64,000 nt of DNA from Anoxynatronum sibiricum (GCF_039414295.1 NZ_JBCITM010000007.1:62001-126000); one strand, 5' to 3'. Positions 31,273-40,448 are shown, counted from the first letter of the stretch. Numbers and translations are program-made. The notes: generated by a model not told the origin, from the letters alone.

Positions 31273-32988
31273 TTAATCCAGTATGAAATGGGTGAGCCAG
31301 TATTTGGCATCAAACTGAAACAACACCTCAACCAGCTTTCCATGGAACTCATTTTGACTTTCATAGAACTTGCCATACAAACCATATAGTTCAGCTTCAA
31401 TGGTTTCCAGGCTCCTTTTTCCGGCACATCGAAGCAGCAGCTCATATTCCAGCGGCGAAAGCGCTATCCCATCAAGCTGAGGAAAGCCCTCAGAAAATGT
31501 GATGGAACGCCATAGCTCAAAGGTTCGCTGGGGATAATCCCTGGAGAAGTCCAGCGATTCAACAAAGGCCTGCCCCTCCTCTAAGTAAAGCACATAGTAG
31601 TATTCATAGGCTCTGGGATTGGCTGAAATCTCCTTAAACCATCGGCTGCTGATCCCATACTTCAATGCCGCCTGATACTGTTTCATTACCGCTTCCACTT
31701 TCATTTCATGATTCTTGATTTTTTGCTGCATCCTCAGACGAATCAGTCTGTTCAGCTCCTGACGCTGCTTCATTACCTGCTCCTGGCTGCATCCCACAGG
31801 TGTCACAAAGGGATAGTCATCTCCGCTTTGACGGCCTGATTGATCATGGAGCTGAAGGTTATATTTTTCTGGATTCTCAAAGATCCCGGCTCCGGGGTAG
31901 GCTCTTAAAAAGCCTGTAATGATGTCAATGACACCAGGTGCCCGGTCCATCAGCGTTTCAATCAAAGCTGCGGTTGCCCCTGCTTTCTCTTTTGGTCCCC
32001 CCACAATAAAGTTGGTGGCCATTTGTGCCAGGCCGCAGTCGGCTGCGTAAGTGACAAAGTCAATCACATCATGGACCTTGATGTGCTTGTTGTACTGGTC
32101 AATGACTTCCTGATCTCCCGATTCGATACCAATCTGCAACCGAATCAGTCCTGCATCGATCATGGTGGGCAGTACTTCTTTAAAGGTTTTGATTTGACCC
32201 ACATGACATTCACAGTACCAGATCAGGTCCCGTTCTTTCCGAATTTCCCGCATGCCCTCACAGAAGACTTCAATGCGTTGACGGTCCATGGTGAAGATGT
32301 CATCCATAATCACCAGATAGGTTAGGGCAGGGTTGTTTTTCAGATTGATTTTGATTTCTTCAAGCACCAGGAAAATGCTTCGTTTGCGCACTTTTCGTTT
32401 GCCGGGACTGGGAGCACAATAGGCACAGCTGAAAGGACAACCCCGGCCTGTCAAAATGGTGCTTCCATAAGAACGGTGAGGATGCATGGAGGTGTGGTAG
32501 GCCGGTAATGGCAGCGTATCCAGATCATCGATAATGTCAGGTGGCGTTTCCACCAGCACCCCGTTCCGGATCATTGCAAGTCCCCTCACCTCGCTGATAT
32601 CGCCCTGTTTCTTTAAAATTGCGTTGAAAAGCATAGGCAGAGATCGTTCGCACTCGCCCCGAAGCACATAGTCAGCCCCACTCGTTGCAAGAAAATCCCT
32701 GCCTAACGCCATGCTGTTGGCACCGCCCACAACAATGGGAATATCATGGCCTTCCTTTATTTTTCGGGACAAGCTTTCGATGATCTGAACATTATCGAAA
32801 TCGCAGGAAAACCCCACTGCTTCAGGCTGGTTCCTTGTCACCTCCGCCAGAAGATTTTCAGGTTGACCGTGGTAAACCAACGGCTGAAACCCTTCCTGTT
32901 CAAGTGCTCCCGCCAGGTAAAACAGCCCTGCATAATCATGAGCGTGCTCGTTATTCCTGTGGGACACATTACAAAGCAGCACCTTCAT
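31273..32988 (-). CDS. RiPP-maturation B12-type radical SAM enzyme 4
   Basis: The ATG at 32988 follows GGGTGAT; an ATG 12 bases earlier is possible. The product is 571 aa. Residues 1-150 resemble a cobalamin-binding domain without DxHxxG (VYHGQPEN in its place), with the signature GFSCDFDN and VVGGANSMAL. The radical SAM motif is C184-PFS-C188-AY-C191, then VIMDDIFTMDRQR, YCECHVGQI, LIRLQIGIESGDQEVIDQYNK and FIVGGPKE. The last 80 residues (LSPLEYELLLRCAGKRSLETIEAELYG...) look like a PqqD/RRE-type winged helix. It starts 14 bases after the fused enzyme gene and closes the operon. Confidence 0.88.
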   Translation of the reverse strand: MKVLLCNVSHRNNEHAHDYAGLFYLAGALEQEGFQPLVYHGQPENLLAEVTRNQPEAVGFSCDFDNVQIIESLSRKIKEGHDIPIVVGGANSMALGRDFLATSGADYVLRGECERSLPMLFNAILKKQGDISEVRGLAMIRNGVLVETPPDIIDDLDTLPLPAYHTSMHPHRSYGSTILTGRGCPFSCAYCAPSPGKRKVRKRSIFLVLEEIKINLKNNPALTYLVIMDDIFTMDRQRIEVFCEGMREIRKERDLIWYCECHVGQIKTFKEVLPTMIDAGLIRLQIGIESGDQEVIDQYNKHIKVHDVIDFVTYAADCGLAQMATNFIVGGPKEKAGATAALIETLMDRAPGVIDIITGFLRAYPGAGIFENPEKYNLQLHDQSGRQSGDDYPFVTPVGCSQEQVMKQRQELNRLIRLRMQQKIKNHEMKVEAVMKQYQAALKYGISSRWFKEISANPRAYEYYYVLYLEEGQAFVESLDFSRDYPQRTFELWRSITFSEGFPQLDGIALSPLEYELLLRCAGKRSLETIEAELYGLYGKFYESQNEFHGKLVEVLFQFDAKYWLTHFILD

Positions 32989-33002
32989 CCAATCACCCAT
33001 TT

Positions 33003-36000
33003 CTAATATGGAACCACCAGCATCCAATATTTTTTATCAAAGACCTTCATTACTTCGATGATCCGCGCCATTAGTTCTTCCGGTGTTTCTTCAAAGGGCT
33101 TCCCAAACCGCTCGTAAAGAATCTGGGTAATGGCTGCAATGGTGCTTTTTCCAGTGGCATATTTCAGTACCTCGTACTCAAAGGGCGACAATGCTTCCCC
33201 CCATATAAGCGGATATCCCTGGGAAAAGTCAAGGTCCCGCCACATTTCAATCAGCCGCTGCGGTCGCCAATTAGGAAGTTCTTCCGGTTTCACATCTGCA
33301 ATTCGACTGGCTGCTTCTCTGGCCAACATGGTATAATAGGCGGTCATGGTTGGCTTATGATGGGCTATCATGTTGACCCAGTATTTTGACCTGTTTGATT
33401 TCAAGGAGGTACGATGGCAGGTTAGAATCGCTTCATGGCTTAACTCGCCATGGTTCAGCATTTCTTTCACCTCATTCACAAAGTGTTGGAGGTACTCCTG
33501 ATAGGCAGCCATGATTTCCCGCCGATCCATGGTCTCACTCTCCATGAGTGGATAGTCGGAGATGCTGCCCACACCCTGGGCATCGCAAATCTTCAGACCG
33601 TACTTTTCCGGGTACCGCCCGATTTCCGTCATGGGATAGGGCATCACAATGCTGGGAGAAATTTCCATCATCCCAGGTCCCAGGCGCAGGAGTTTGCCAC
33701 CAAAGAATTTGTTTTTTTCGATATGCTCCCGGTTTTCAAAGGGACCGCCCACCAGAATCACACCAAAAACCTGATGAACCCCGGCATCATAGGCAGCTTT
33801 TACCACCATTTCCACCATCTCCGGCGTGATGTTCTTACGATAAACCTTCAGCATGTCCTGATCAACGGTTTCAATACCAATTTGAAGGCGGGTGAGCCCT
33901 GCCTCCACCATCTTCTTTATGTCTTCCGGCCGCTTGCTCAGGGATGCCACATCAGCCTCACAATAGAACTGAAAGGGCCTGAGGGCTTGGAGTACCTTTG
34001 CTTCCCGGCAAAACTCATCCAGCCACCTGGCATTGGTGACCAGTGTATCATCGCAGAAATTAAAGTAGTTGAGTTCAGGATATTTAAGCAGCAAGTGGCG
34101 CATTTCGGCAATGACATTTGCCACACTCCGCTGGCGCATGGGCCGCTTCAGAGCGCCCTCATGACAAAAAGTGCACTGGTAGGGGCATCCCCGGCTGGTC
34201 ATCAGGTAGAGACCGGCACTGTCAACAGGAGTCATGGTTTTGTCATAGTCAGGAAAAGGCAGTAGATCAAGATTTTCTATGACCGGGCCCTCGCCTCTGT
34301 CGACAGCTTGTCCTTTCTCGTTCAGGTAGAATATGCCTGGTATTTCATCCAACGGTTTATTATCCTTCACAGCATTCAAAACAGCCACAGTGGCCAGTTC
34401 TCCCTCACCCCGGACAATGGCGACCGCTTTTGACCGGCGCAGGTAGTCTTCATCCAGAGAAAGGGCCTCGGGCCCTCCCATCAGTACAGGAATCCCATAT
34501 GTTTGCACCATGGCTGCACTTACCTTTTTGGCTGCATGCTTGTTTTCAAAATCAACGGAAAAGCCAATGGCGCTAATTTCATCGAGGGGTAGTCGCTCTA
34601 AATAATCCATGGCCTCGTCGCCCCGGCATTCACAGACAACCGCCTCATACCCATTTTCATCCAGATAGCTTGCCAGTCCATAGAGCCCTAAGAAAGCACC
34701 GTTTTGGGCGGAGCCCGCCATCTGCATGCCAATGGTTGAGATTTTAAAGAGCACCACTCTGTTTTTCACCTGACACGCTCCTGACTGTGGTTGATGTGTT
34801 CCATCTGGGACTGCTGTTTTCGGTTTCAATGGACCAGATAGCACGCACATCCCTGCCCCTTCCAGTTTTTTGATGGTCTCCAGCAAGTGCACCTTAAACC
34901 CATTAAAATCTTCAAAACTGTTATGGTATTTGGGATAGAGCACTTCAGCCATTTCCAGCATTGTCAGTTTGCCGGAGGTATATGTCAGCACTTCAAACTC
35001 GAAGGGCGAATAGACAAACCCATTCAAAACGGGTATTTCCCTTGCCAGTTCAGGTGTCAGGGAAAGGAGAGAAATCCGTTGGGGGTATGTATCAAACACC
35101 GTTTCCGGATCATAGTCACTTGTCAGCTTGTCCCCTCGCACCCGCGCTTTGTACTGGGCATTGAAATAGGGATAGTGAGCGTATGCCATGCTCTGCCACA
35201 ACCCCGTCACACCATATGTTTCACTTAGCTTGTAGCTTTCCAGAATCGCCGCGTCGGGGACCTCGCCTTCTCTGAACAATTTTTGCATCAGTCTGGTGTT
35301 CATTTCAAAAAACGCATTCCGGGCCGCACAGATTTCTTCAACGCTCAATGTTTCGGTGGCAACCACGGGATAATCACCCACTGAAGTGATGGCCTTTTCA
35401 TCCTTCACAATCAAACCAAATTTCTCCGGATTTTTGGACATGGCCGTCTCAGGATAGGGCATGTAAAAAGTACTGACCACCTCCATCATCCCTGGGCCGG
35501 CTTTTAGCATCTCTTCGACGGTATCGAATGTTTCCTGCAGGGTTTCACGTGTCTCAAGGGCGCCTCCAATGATTATATTTCCAACCAACTGAGGAAGCCC
35601 CGCTGCCTGACAAATCTCGATCACTCGAAAGAATCCTTCCCGTGTCACATTCTTGTTGTAGACATCGATGATGGGCTGGTGACAGCTTTCAATACCAATC
35701 TGCATCCTCACCAGGCCCGCCTCCACCATCATCTTCACCATTTCCGGGTGCTTGACCACCACATTCACATGGGCATCGGCAAACCAAACGAAATCATGCT
35801 CTTTACGCAATTCTTTCAGGTGCTCACAAAAACTTCGTACCCGCTCCTTATCCAGGGTGAACGTATCATCACAAAAGAAGATGTATTTCACACGGGGATT
35901 TTCTTTCAGACGGCATCTGATTTCCTTCATCACGTTTGGCACACTGCGTCTTCGCACGTTTTGACTGTTGGCCCCCTCATAACAAAAAGAACAGTTAAAC

Positions 36001-36593
36001 GGACACCCGCGCCCTGAGATGACTGCCATGTGGTTAATCCCCTGATGCTGAACTGATTTGATTTTACCGGTAATCAGCGGGAGGGCGTCCAAGTCATTGA
36101 TGGGCGGGTAGATGCCATTGTCATAATAGATCCCAGCTTTGTTGAACGAACACATACCCGTAATGGTCTCCCACTGCTGCCGGCATCCTTTCTCCAGGGC
36201 TTTAACCGCTGCATAGAGGGAATGTTCTCCTTCACCCCGGAAGACTCCGTCAGCTTGGCTTTCCCGCAGAAAAGACTCGTCCAGCCCTACAGTCTGAGGT
36301 CCTCCCACCAGTACCACAGCGCCAAACTCATCCTTGATCACTCTGGAAAAACGCTCCACCGCCGACTGGTTTTCGTAATCACAATATAAACCCACCACTG
36401 TCTCTGTATTGCATCCAGTCTCTTTCAAAAATGCCAGGCCCTTCAGCAGCTCTCCTGAAAAAACGGCCACATCGATGCCTTTGCAGGCCAGGGTCTCCGC
36501 CAGGGACATCAGGCCAATGGGTTCAATCTGCGTGATTGAGTTTGTTCTTGTTCCACGGTGAATCAGCATTAGTCTTACGTTGACGGGTTTCAT
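33003..36593 (-). CDS. tandem fusion of two RiPP-maturation B12-type radical SAM enzymes
   Basis: The ATG at 36593 lies 6 bases after GGAGGCG, giving 1196 aa, about twice one enzyme. Module 1 (1-590): GLYCDYEN signature, VGGPQTVGL, C197-PFN-C201-SF-C204, FFCDDTFTLDKERVRSFC, VRMQIGIES, and an end domain YSPFEFEVLTYTSGKLTMLEMAEVL. A linker of about 20 residues (PKTAVPDGTHQPQSGACQ) leads to module 2 (611-1196): GFSVDFEN, MGGPEALSL, C803-PYQ-C807-TF-C810, NFCDDTLV, TRLQIGIET, and end domain LSPFEYEVLKYATGKSTIAAITQIL. Both modules look intact. Neither has DxHxxG. Such a double enzyme implies two ordered modifications of one peptide. Confidence 0.88.
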   Translation of the reverse strand: MKPVNVRLMLIHRGTRTNSITQIEPIGLMSLAETLACKGIDVAVFSGELLKGLAFLKETGCNTETVVGLYCDYENQSAVERFSRVIKDEFGAVVLVGGPQTVGLDESFLRESQADGVFRGEGEHSLYAAVKALEKGCRQQWETITGMCSFNKAGIYYDNGIYPPINDLDALPLITGKIKSVQHQGINHMAVISGRGCPFNCSFCYEGANSQNVRRRSVPNVMKEIRCRLKENPRVKYIFFCDDTFTLDKERVRSFCEHLKELRKEHDFVWFADAHVNVVVKHPEMVKMMVEAGLVRMQIGIESCHQPIIDVYNKNVTREGFFRVIEICQAAGLPQLVGNIIIGGALETRETLQETFDTVEEMLKAGPGMMEVVSTFYMPYPETAMSKNPEKFGLIVKDEKAITSVGDYPVVATETLSVEEICAARNAFFEMNTRLMQKLFREGEVPDAAILESYKLSETYGVTGLWQSMAYAHYPYFNAQYKARVRGDKLTSDYDPETVFDTYPQRISLLSLTPELAREIPVLNGFVYSPFEFEVLTYTSGKLTMLEMAEVLYPKYHNSFEDFNGFKVHLLETIKKLEGAGMCVLSGPLKPKTAVPDGTHQPQSGACQVKNRVVLFKISTIGMQMAGSAQNGAFLGLYGLASYLDENGYEAVVCECRGDEAMDYLERLPLDEISAIGFSVDFENKHAAKKVSAAMVQTYGIPVLMGGPEALSLDEDYLRRSKAVAIVRGEGELATVAVLNAVKDNKPLDEIPGIFYLNEKGQAVDRGEGPVIENLDLLPFPDYDKTMTPVDSAGLYLMTSRGCPYQCTFCHEGALKRPMRQRSVANVIAEMRHLLLKYPELNYFNFCDDTLVTNARWLDEFCREAKVLQALRPFQFYCEADVASLSKRPEDIKKMVEAGLTRLQIGIETVDQDMLKVYRKNITPEMVEMVVKAAYDAGVHQVFGVILVGGPFENREHIEKNKFFGGKLLRLGPGMMEISPSIVMPYPMTEIGRYPEKYGLKICDAQGVGSISDYPLMESETMDRREIMAAYQEYLQHFVNEVKEMLNHGELSHEAILTCHRTSLKSNRSKYWVNMIAHHKPTMTAYYTMLAREAASRIADVKPEELPNWRPQRLIEMWRDLDFSQGYPLIWGEALSPFEYEVLKYATGKSTIAAITQILYERFGKPFEETPEELMARIIEVMKVFDKKYWMLVVPY

Positions 36594-36630
36594 GCGACGC
36601 CTCCAGTTCGAAGTTGAAGATCCCACAGCC

Positions 36631-38346
36631 TCACAGGCTAGGTGAAAACAGCACTAAATGTTTCCGACTCATTTCTTCAAGACAGGCTTTCACTTCTTCA
36701 GCGGATCGGTTCATCATACTGGCCATCTCTTTCGCAGAAGAAGTCCCCGAGCGAAGAAGGATCTCCACTTCCCCAGCACCCAAGGTTTTATAATCCACCA
36801 TGTCATCCTCCACAGCGGACTGGATAATCCAGTTTTCTTTTTCGGATGCATCCATGTCCCACCACTCTTTCAACAGCCCCTGGAACTGATTGAGCTGCCG
36901 ATGGTACGCCACCATGGCCGGGTCTTTGCAATAGATATACTTCAGATAGCCTGCGGCGATACCGTAACGAAAAGCCAACTGGAAATCCCTGCGAATACGC
37001 CAGGAGGGAATTTCTCCTTTGCTAAACTGCTCTTTCATCCTGTTGGAAATTCGGGTGAGAAAGACGGCGCGGCCTCTACAAATTTCCGGCAATGATAAAC
37101 TGCAAGTCCGGTTCACCGGAAAATCCTCCAGCGAGGTGAGATATTCCTGGTCCTCCAGCTCGATATTAAAATTCTGGGGAGCTCTGGAGATCTCCGTGCC
37201 AGGCAATGGCATCAGAAAAGTGGTGGAAAGATCCATCATTCCCGGCGCAAGCTGAAGCAGATCAAGGGCATAACGAGTGGTCGTCTCAAGGGTTTTGGGA
37301 GTTTCAAAAGCTCCTCCGATGATGAAGTTCCCGGTGAGCTGGGGCAATCCTGCCTGATAACAGGCCGCCACCACCTCTCTGATATCTTCGGTACAGGCTT
37401 GTTTTCCGTAGGCATCGAGCACCCGGTCGACGCCAGATTCCAGGCCGATCTGCATGCGAACCATGCCGCTGTCCATCATATCCGGAATCAGCTCCGGGTG
37501 TTTGGATAGAAATCCCGGATGTCCTTCGCAGAACCAGACAAAATCATGGCTTTCCCGGAGTTTTTTCAACCCTTGAAGCAGGGCTTGAAGCCTCTTGAGG
37601 CTGGTGGTGAATGTATCGTCACAGAAGAACAGGTACCGGGGCCGCCTGCTTTTTTCCAGCCGAACCTGTATTTCTTCCAGAACAGCCTCTGCACTTCGCA
37701 TTCTCAGGTTCTTGGAACGGCCACCTTCAAAGCAGAAGGCACAGCGATAGGGACAGCCTCTGGCGGTAATCACCGACAGCAGGGGTCTTTCGACGTAATT
37801 CAGTACCGCATCATCCTGAGGCAGTTGGTATTTGGAAAAATCTTTCAGTTGGATGTATTCCGCGTTTTTACCCGGGCAAATTTCGCCGGGTACGTTGATG
37901 TTGGTATTCTGGGTTTTGCCTTGTAGCCATGCAAAGAGAGATTCTTCCCCGTCCCCCTTGATGATGGCGTCGGCACCGTATCGATCCAAGTCTTTGTCGG
38001 TCATATGGAGAGTATGTGGACCTCCCACCACTAAATAAGTATCTTCTCTGATTCTTTTTTCCTTTTTTAAACCTTTGATAATGGCTGTCACTGCCGTTTG
38101 ATTATCGAAATCACAATAAAAACAGACCGCGAAAAGCTGGTCTTTCAGTCTTTCGATGGTGTTGACAGCATCAGTGGTAATGCCCGTATAGGCCTTCGCC
38201 TCAAAACCATTGGCATTCAGCTGGGCTGCCAGGGTAATAATTCCCAGGTTTTCAATCATCTCGAAGGTTCGTCCCCTGACCATTCGCTGGGTATACACCA
38301 GCAACACCATTGGTTTCTTTTTTATGGCCTTTTGAATAAGATCCAT
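36631..38346 (-). CDS. RiPP-maturation B12-type radical SAM enzyme 2
   Basis: The product is 571 aa. The start overlaps the end of enzyme 1 by 25 bases and is preceded by GGAGAAG. Residues 1-140: cobalamin-type domain with FYCDFDN signature and VVGGPHTLHM, DxHxxG absent (AYTGITTD). Radical SAM motif C198-PYR-C202-AF-C205, FFCDDTFTTSLKRLQALL, VRMQIGLESGVDRVLDAYGK, NFIIGGAFETPKTL. The last 75 residues (LGAGEVEILLRSGTSSAKEMASMMNRSAEEVKACLEEMSRK) form the most divergent of the RRE-like end domains in this cluster. Part of the precursor-led operon. Confidence 0.88.
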   Translation of the reverse strand: MDLIQKAIKKKPMVLLVYTQRMVRGRTFEMIENLGIITLAAQLNANGFEAKAYTGITTDAVNTIERLKDQLFAVCFYCDFDNQTAVTAIIKGLKKEKRIREDTYLVVGGPHTLHMTDKDLDRYGADAIIKGDGEESLFAWLQGKTQNTNINVPGEICPGKNAEYIQLKDFSKYQLPQDDAVLNYVERPLLSVITARGCPYRCAFCFEGGRSKNLRMRSAEAVLEEIQVRLEKSRRPRYLFFCDDTFTTSLKRLQALLQGLKKLRESHDFVWFCEGHPGFLSKHPELIPDMMDSGMVRMQIGLESGVDRVLDAYGKQACTEDIREVVAACYQAGLPQLTGNFIIGGAFETPKTLETTTRYALDLLQLAPGMMDLSTTFLMPLPGTEISRAPQNFNIELEDQEYLTSLEDFPVNRTCSLSLPEICRGRAVFLTRISNRMKEQFSKGEIPSWRIRRDFQLAFRYGIAAGYLKYIYCKDPAMVAYHRQLNQFQGLLKEWWDMDASEKENWIIQSAVEDDMVDYKTLGAGEVEILLRSGTSSAKEMASMMNRSAEEVKACLEEMSRKHLVLFSPSL

Positions 38347-40073
38347 TTGTTCTTCTCCATTTTATCCATGGATGCTTCCGCCTGCTGGTGGAAATCACCG
38401 AGCTGGTCCCCAGGATCCATCTTGGTTTTCGCCTGTTGAATGATTTCCTTTTTGGAAAGTTTGCCGCTGCATAAGGTCAGCAAGGTGTAGTCCACTGGAT
38501 CCAGTTGTTTGTCATCAATACGGGGCATATCACTGCTCACGTCAGTATGCAGCCACATCTCAAAAGTACGGTGCGGCATGGCCGCTTCACACTGGCTTCC
38601 CATTTCACTGCCCAGCAGGAAATCGCCAGAAGCTCTCATTTTCCAGTAGGCATCATCAATTGGCAGATGTTTATAGACATATTCATTCCAACGGGTAAAA
38701 ACGCCATAGCGGTGGCCCAGCCGATAGGCTTCCAGTATCACCTTTTCGGGAATTCGTCCATCTCGGTAGATCTTTCGCATTTCATTTTGAAGCCGGTTAT
38801 TCGTCTGAAGACGTATGCTTGTCAGTTCTATAAAATCCAGTGCTTCTGTTCCCGAAAGTGGTATGTCTTCATTGCAGCAATCGATGAGATCTTCATAGAT
38901 GTGCATTCCAAATTTTTCGGGATGCAGGGTAATTGGAGTTTGAGGAAAAGGAAGAAATGAAAAATAGGCAGTTTCAAACTGGCCCGGCGCCCGATGAAGC
39001 AGTTCCATGATCAAATCTTCCGATTCCTGAATGGTTTCTCTGGTTTCATGGGGGCCTCCCAGAATTATGTTGCCCGAAACAGCATGAATCCCCGATTCCA
39101 CACAATGATCAATCACCTCCACTGCCATTTTTCGGGTGATTTTCTTGTTGTAGCTCTTTAGAACGGTATCGCTGCCGGATTCCAGCCCAAAAAAGATTTT
39201 TTTAAGCCCGGCATCTGCCAGGCTGCGGGCCATGGTACGGTGCTTGTCAATGATGGAAATATGGGCGCTGGCGAACCAAACAAAGTCATAGTCCTTGCGG
39301 ATTTCTTTGATTTCGTCACAGATCAGTTGAACCCTTTTATGATCCAGGGTAAAAGTGTCATCCAGAAAATTGATGTAATGGATGGCGGGATTCCGTTTGA
39401 AGTTTTCCCGGATCTCTTTCATCAGTGAGGGAATTGAGTGACGGCGCACCCGTTTGGCATTGGCTCCCTCATAGCAAAAGGTGCAGCCAAAGGGGCAACC
39501 TCGTCCGGTTAATATGGGAAGAAGTCCGTAGTGTTTATAATCACTGGTCAAGGTGATGTCCGGCCAAGGGATTTCATCCAGTGTTTCTGGAGAGGTTCTT
39601 GGCGGCGTGGCCACAAGATGCGCCGACGCGTCCATAAAAACAATTCCCCGAATCGCCTCCAACGAACCTTTGCGGCGAATGAAGTATTCCATCAGTTCTG
39701 GAACCGTTTCTTCACCTTCACCAATACAGGCCGCTGCAATCCCGGTTTCTTTTAAAAACCTGGCATCCATTCCCACCGTTTGTGGGCCGCCTGCCAGCAG
39801 AATCACTTCCGGGTAGTCATTTTTCACTTTCTGGGCAAAGGTCTTAACCCAGTGGACGTTATCAAAATCACAATAAAATCCGATGATTTTGGGTGGTTCT
39901 TCAGTGTTCATGACGGTTTTCACATAGTTGACAGCTTCTTTGGCATAACCCTGAAACATCCGGGCATCATAGCCTTTTCGTATCAATAGCTGCATCAGTA
40001 TGTTCATTCCCAGATTACTCCCAGGAACATACCCACTAATGTAGCGGTGTGACTTGATGAGTAGGATGTCCAC
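38322..40073 (-). CDS. RiPP-maturation B12-type radical SAM enzyme 1
   Basis: It begins with GTG at 40073, 6 bases after a GGGGGG stretch, giving 583 aa. Residues 1-160: cobalamin-type domain with GFYCDFDN and AGGPQTVGM; at the DxHxxG place it reads DARMFQG, so Asp and Gly remain but His is Arg. Radical SAM motif C193-PFG-C197-TF-C200, NFLDDTFTLDHKRVQLIC, KKIFFGLESGSDTVLKSYNKK, NIILGGPHETRETI. The end domain starts LDPVDYTLLTLCSGKLSKKEII. First enzyme after the precursor, 87 bases from its stop, beyond a terminator-like hairpin. Most like RiPP C-methyltransferases of the PoyB/PoyC kind, by broad resemblance. Confidence 0.88.
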   Translation of the reverse strand: MDILLIKSHRYISGYVPGSNLGMNILMQLLIRKGYDARMFQGYAKEAVNYVKTVMNTEEPPKIIGFYCDFDNVHWVKTFAQKVKNDYPEVILLAGGPQTVGMDARFLKETGIAAACIGEGEETVPELMEYFIRRKGSLEAIRGIVFMDASAHLVATPPRTSPETLDEIPWPDITLTSDYKHYGLLPILTGRGCPFGCTFCYEGANAKRVRRHSIPSLMKEIRENFKRNPAIHYINFLDDTFTLDHKRVQLICDEIKEIRKDYDFVWFASAHISIIDKHRTMARSLADAGLKKIFFGLESGSDTVLKSYNKKITRKMAVEVIDHCVESGIHAVSGNIILGGPHETRETIQESEDLIMELLHRAPGQFETAYFSFLPFPQTPITLHPEKFGMHIYEDLIDCCNEDIPLSGTEALDFIELTSIRLQTNNRLQNEMRKIYRDGRIPEKVILEAYRLGHRYGVFTRWNEYVYKHLPIDDAYWKMRASGDFLLGSEMGSQCEAAMPHRTFEMWLHTDVSSDMPRIDDKQLDPVDYTLLTLCSGKLSKKEIIQQAKTKMDPGDQLGDFHQQAEASMDKMEKNKWILFKRP

Positions 40074-40086
40074 GTTTTACCCCCCA

Positions 40087-40119
40087 AAGGAAAAGGAGAC
40101 TGCTAACTGACCAGTCCCC
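40087..40119 (-). terminator. attenuator-type hairpin between RiPP precursor and enzyme genes
   Basis: On the minus strand GGGGACTG (40119-40112) pairs with CAGTCTCC (40102-40095), one G-U pair, 9-base loop, followed by TTTTCCTTT. It would allow partial read-through, giving more precursor than enzyme transcript. A second 7-bp stem TGAAGGA/TCCTTCA at 40134-40154 lies just upstream. Confidence 0.6.
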
Positions 40120-40160
40120 ACTCCAATTACCCGTGAAGGAGAATGCTTCCTTCAGGCCTG

Positions 40161-40433
40161 TTACATCTTTGTTGTTTGTACAGCAGTGAATGCATAATCC
40201 ACTCCCACAATACTTAACCCGCCGGAAGCCTGATCCAGCTGATCATCTGTGAGGGGAGCATTTTTCTGAGCTTCTTCAAATGCTGCCTCAAACTCCTCTG
40301 CAGAACAAGTGTATCCCATTTTTGCAACAACTGCATCAAATTCTGCTTCGGTTTTTGCTTCGCCCACCTGTTTGGCAAGCTCCTTATCTGTTAACACCTT
40401 TGCAGCCAACGCCTTTGCTCCATCCATACTCAT
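40161..40433 (-). CDS. Nif11-type RiPP precursor peptide
   Basis: The product is 90 aa; its ATG lies 8 bases after AAGGAGG. Residues 1-72 are a Nif11-type leader: SMDGAKALAAKVLTDKELA, then AEFDAVVAKMGYTCSAEEFEAAF (the Gly-Tyr-x-x-x-x-Glu-Glu portion is a family mark), then PLTDDQLDQASGG ending in the Gly71-Gly72 cleavage site. The predicted core is LSIVGVDYAFTAVQTTKM (73-90): 18 residues, no Cys, one Ser, three Thr, three Val, one Ile, one Tyr, one Phe. The lack of Cys rules out lanthionine or sactionine rings. The four radical SAM genes just downstream are its likely modifying enzymes. Confidence 0.9.
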   Translation of the reverse strand: MSMDGAKALAAKVLTDKELAKQVGEAKTEAEFDAVVAKMGYTCSAEEFEAAFEEAQKNAPLTDDQLDQASGGLSIVGVDYAFTAVQTTKM

Positions 40434-40448
40434 TTGTTTGCCTCCTTC

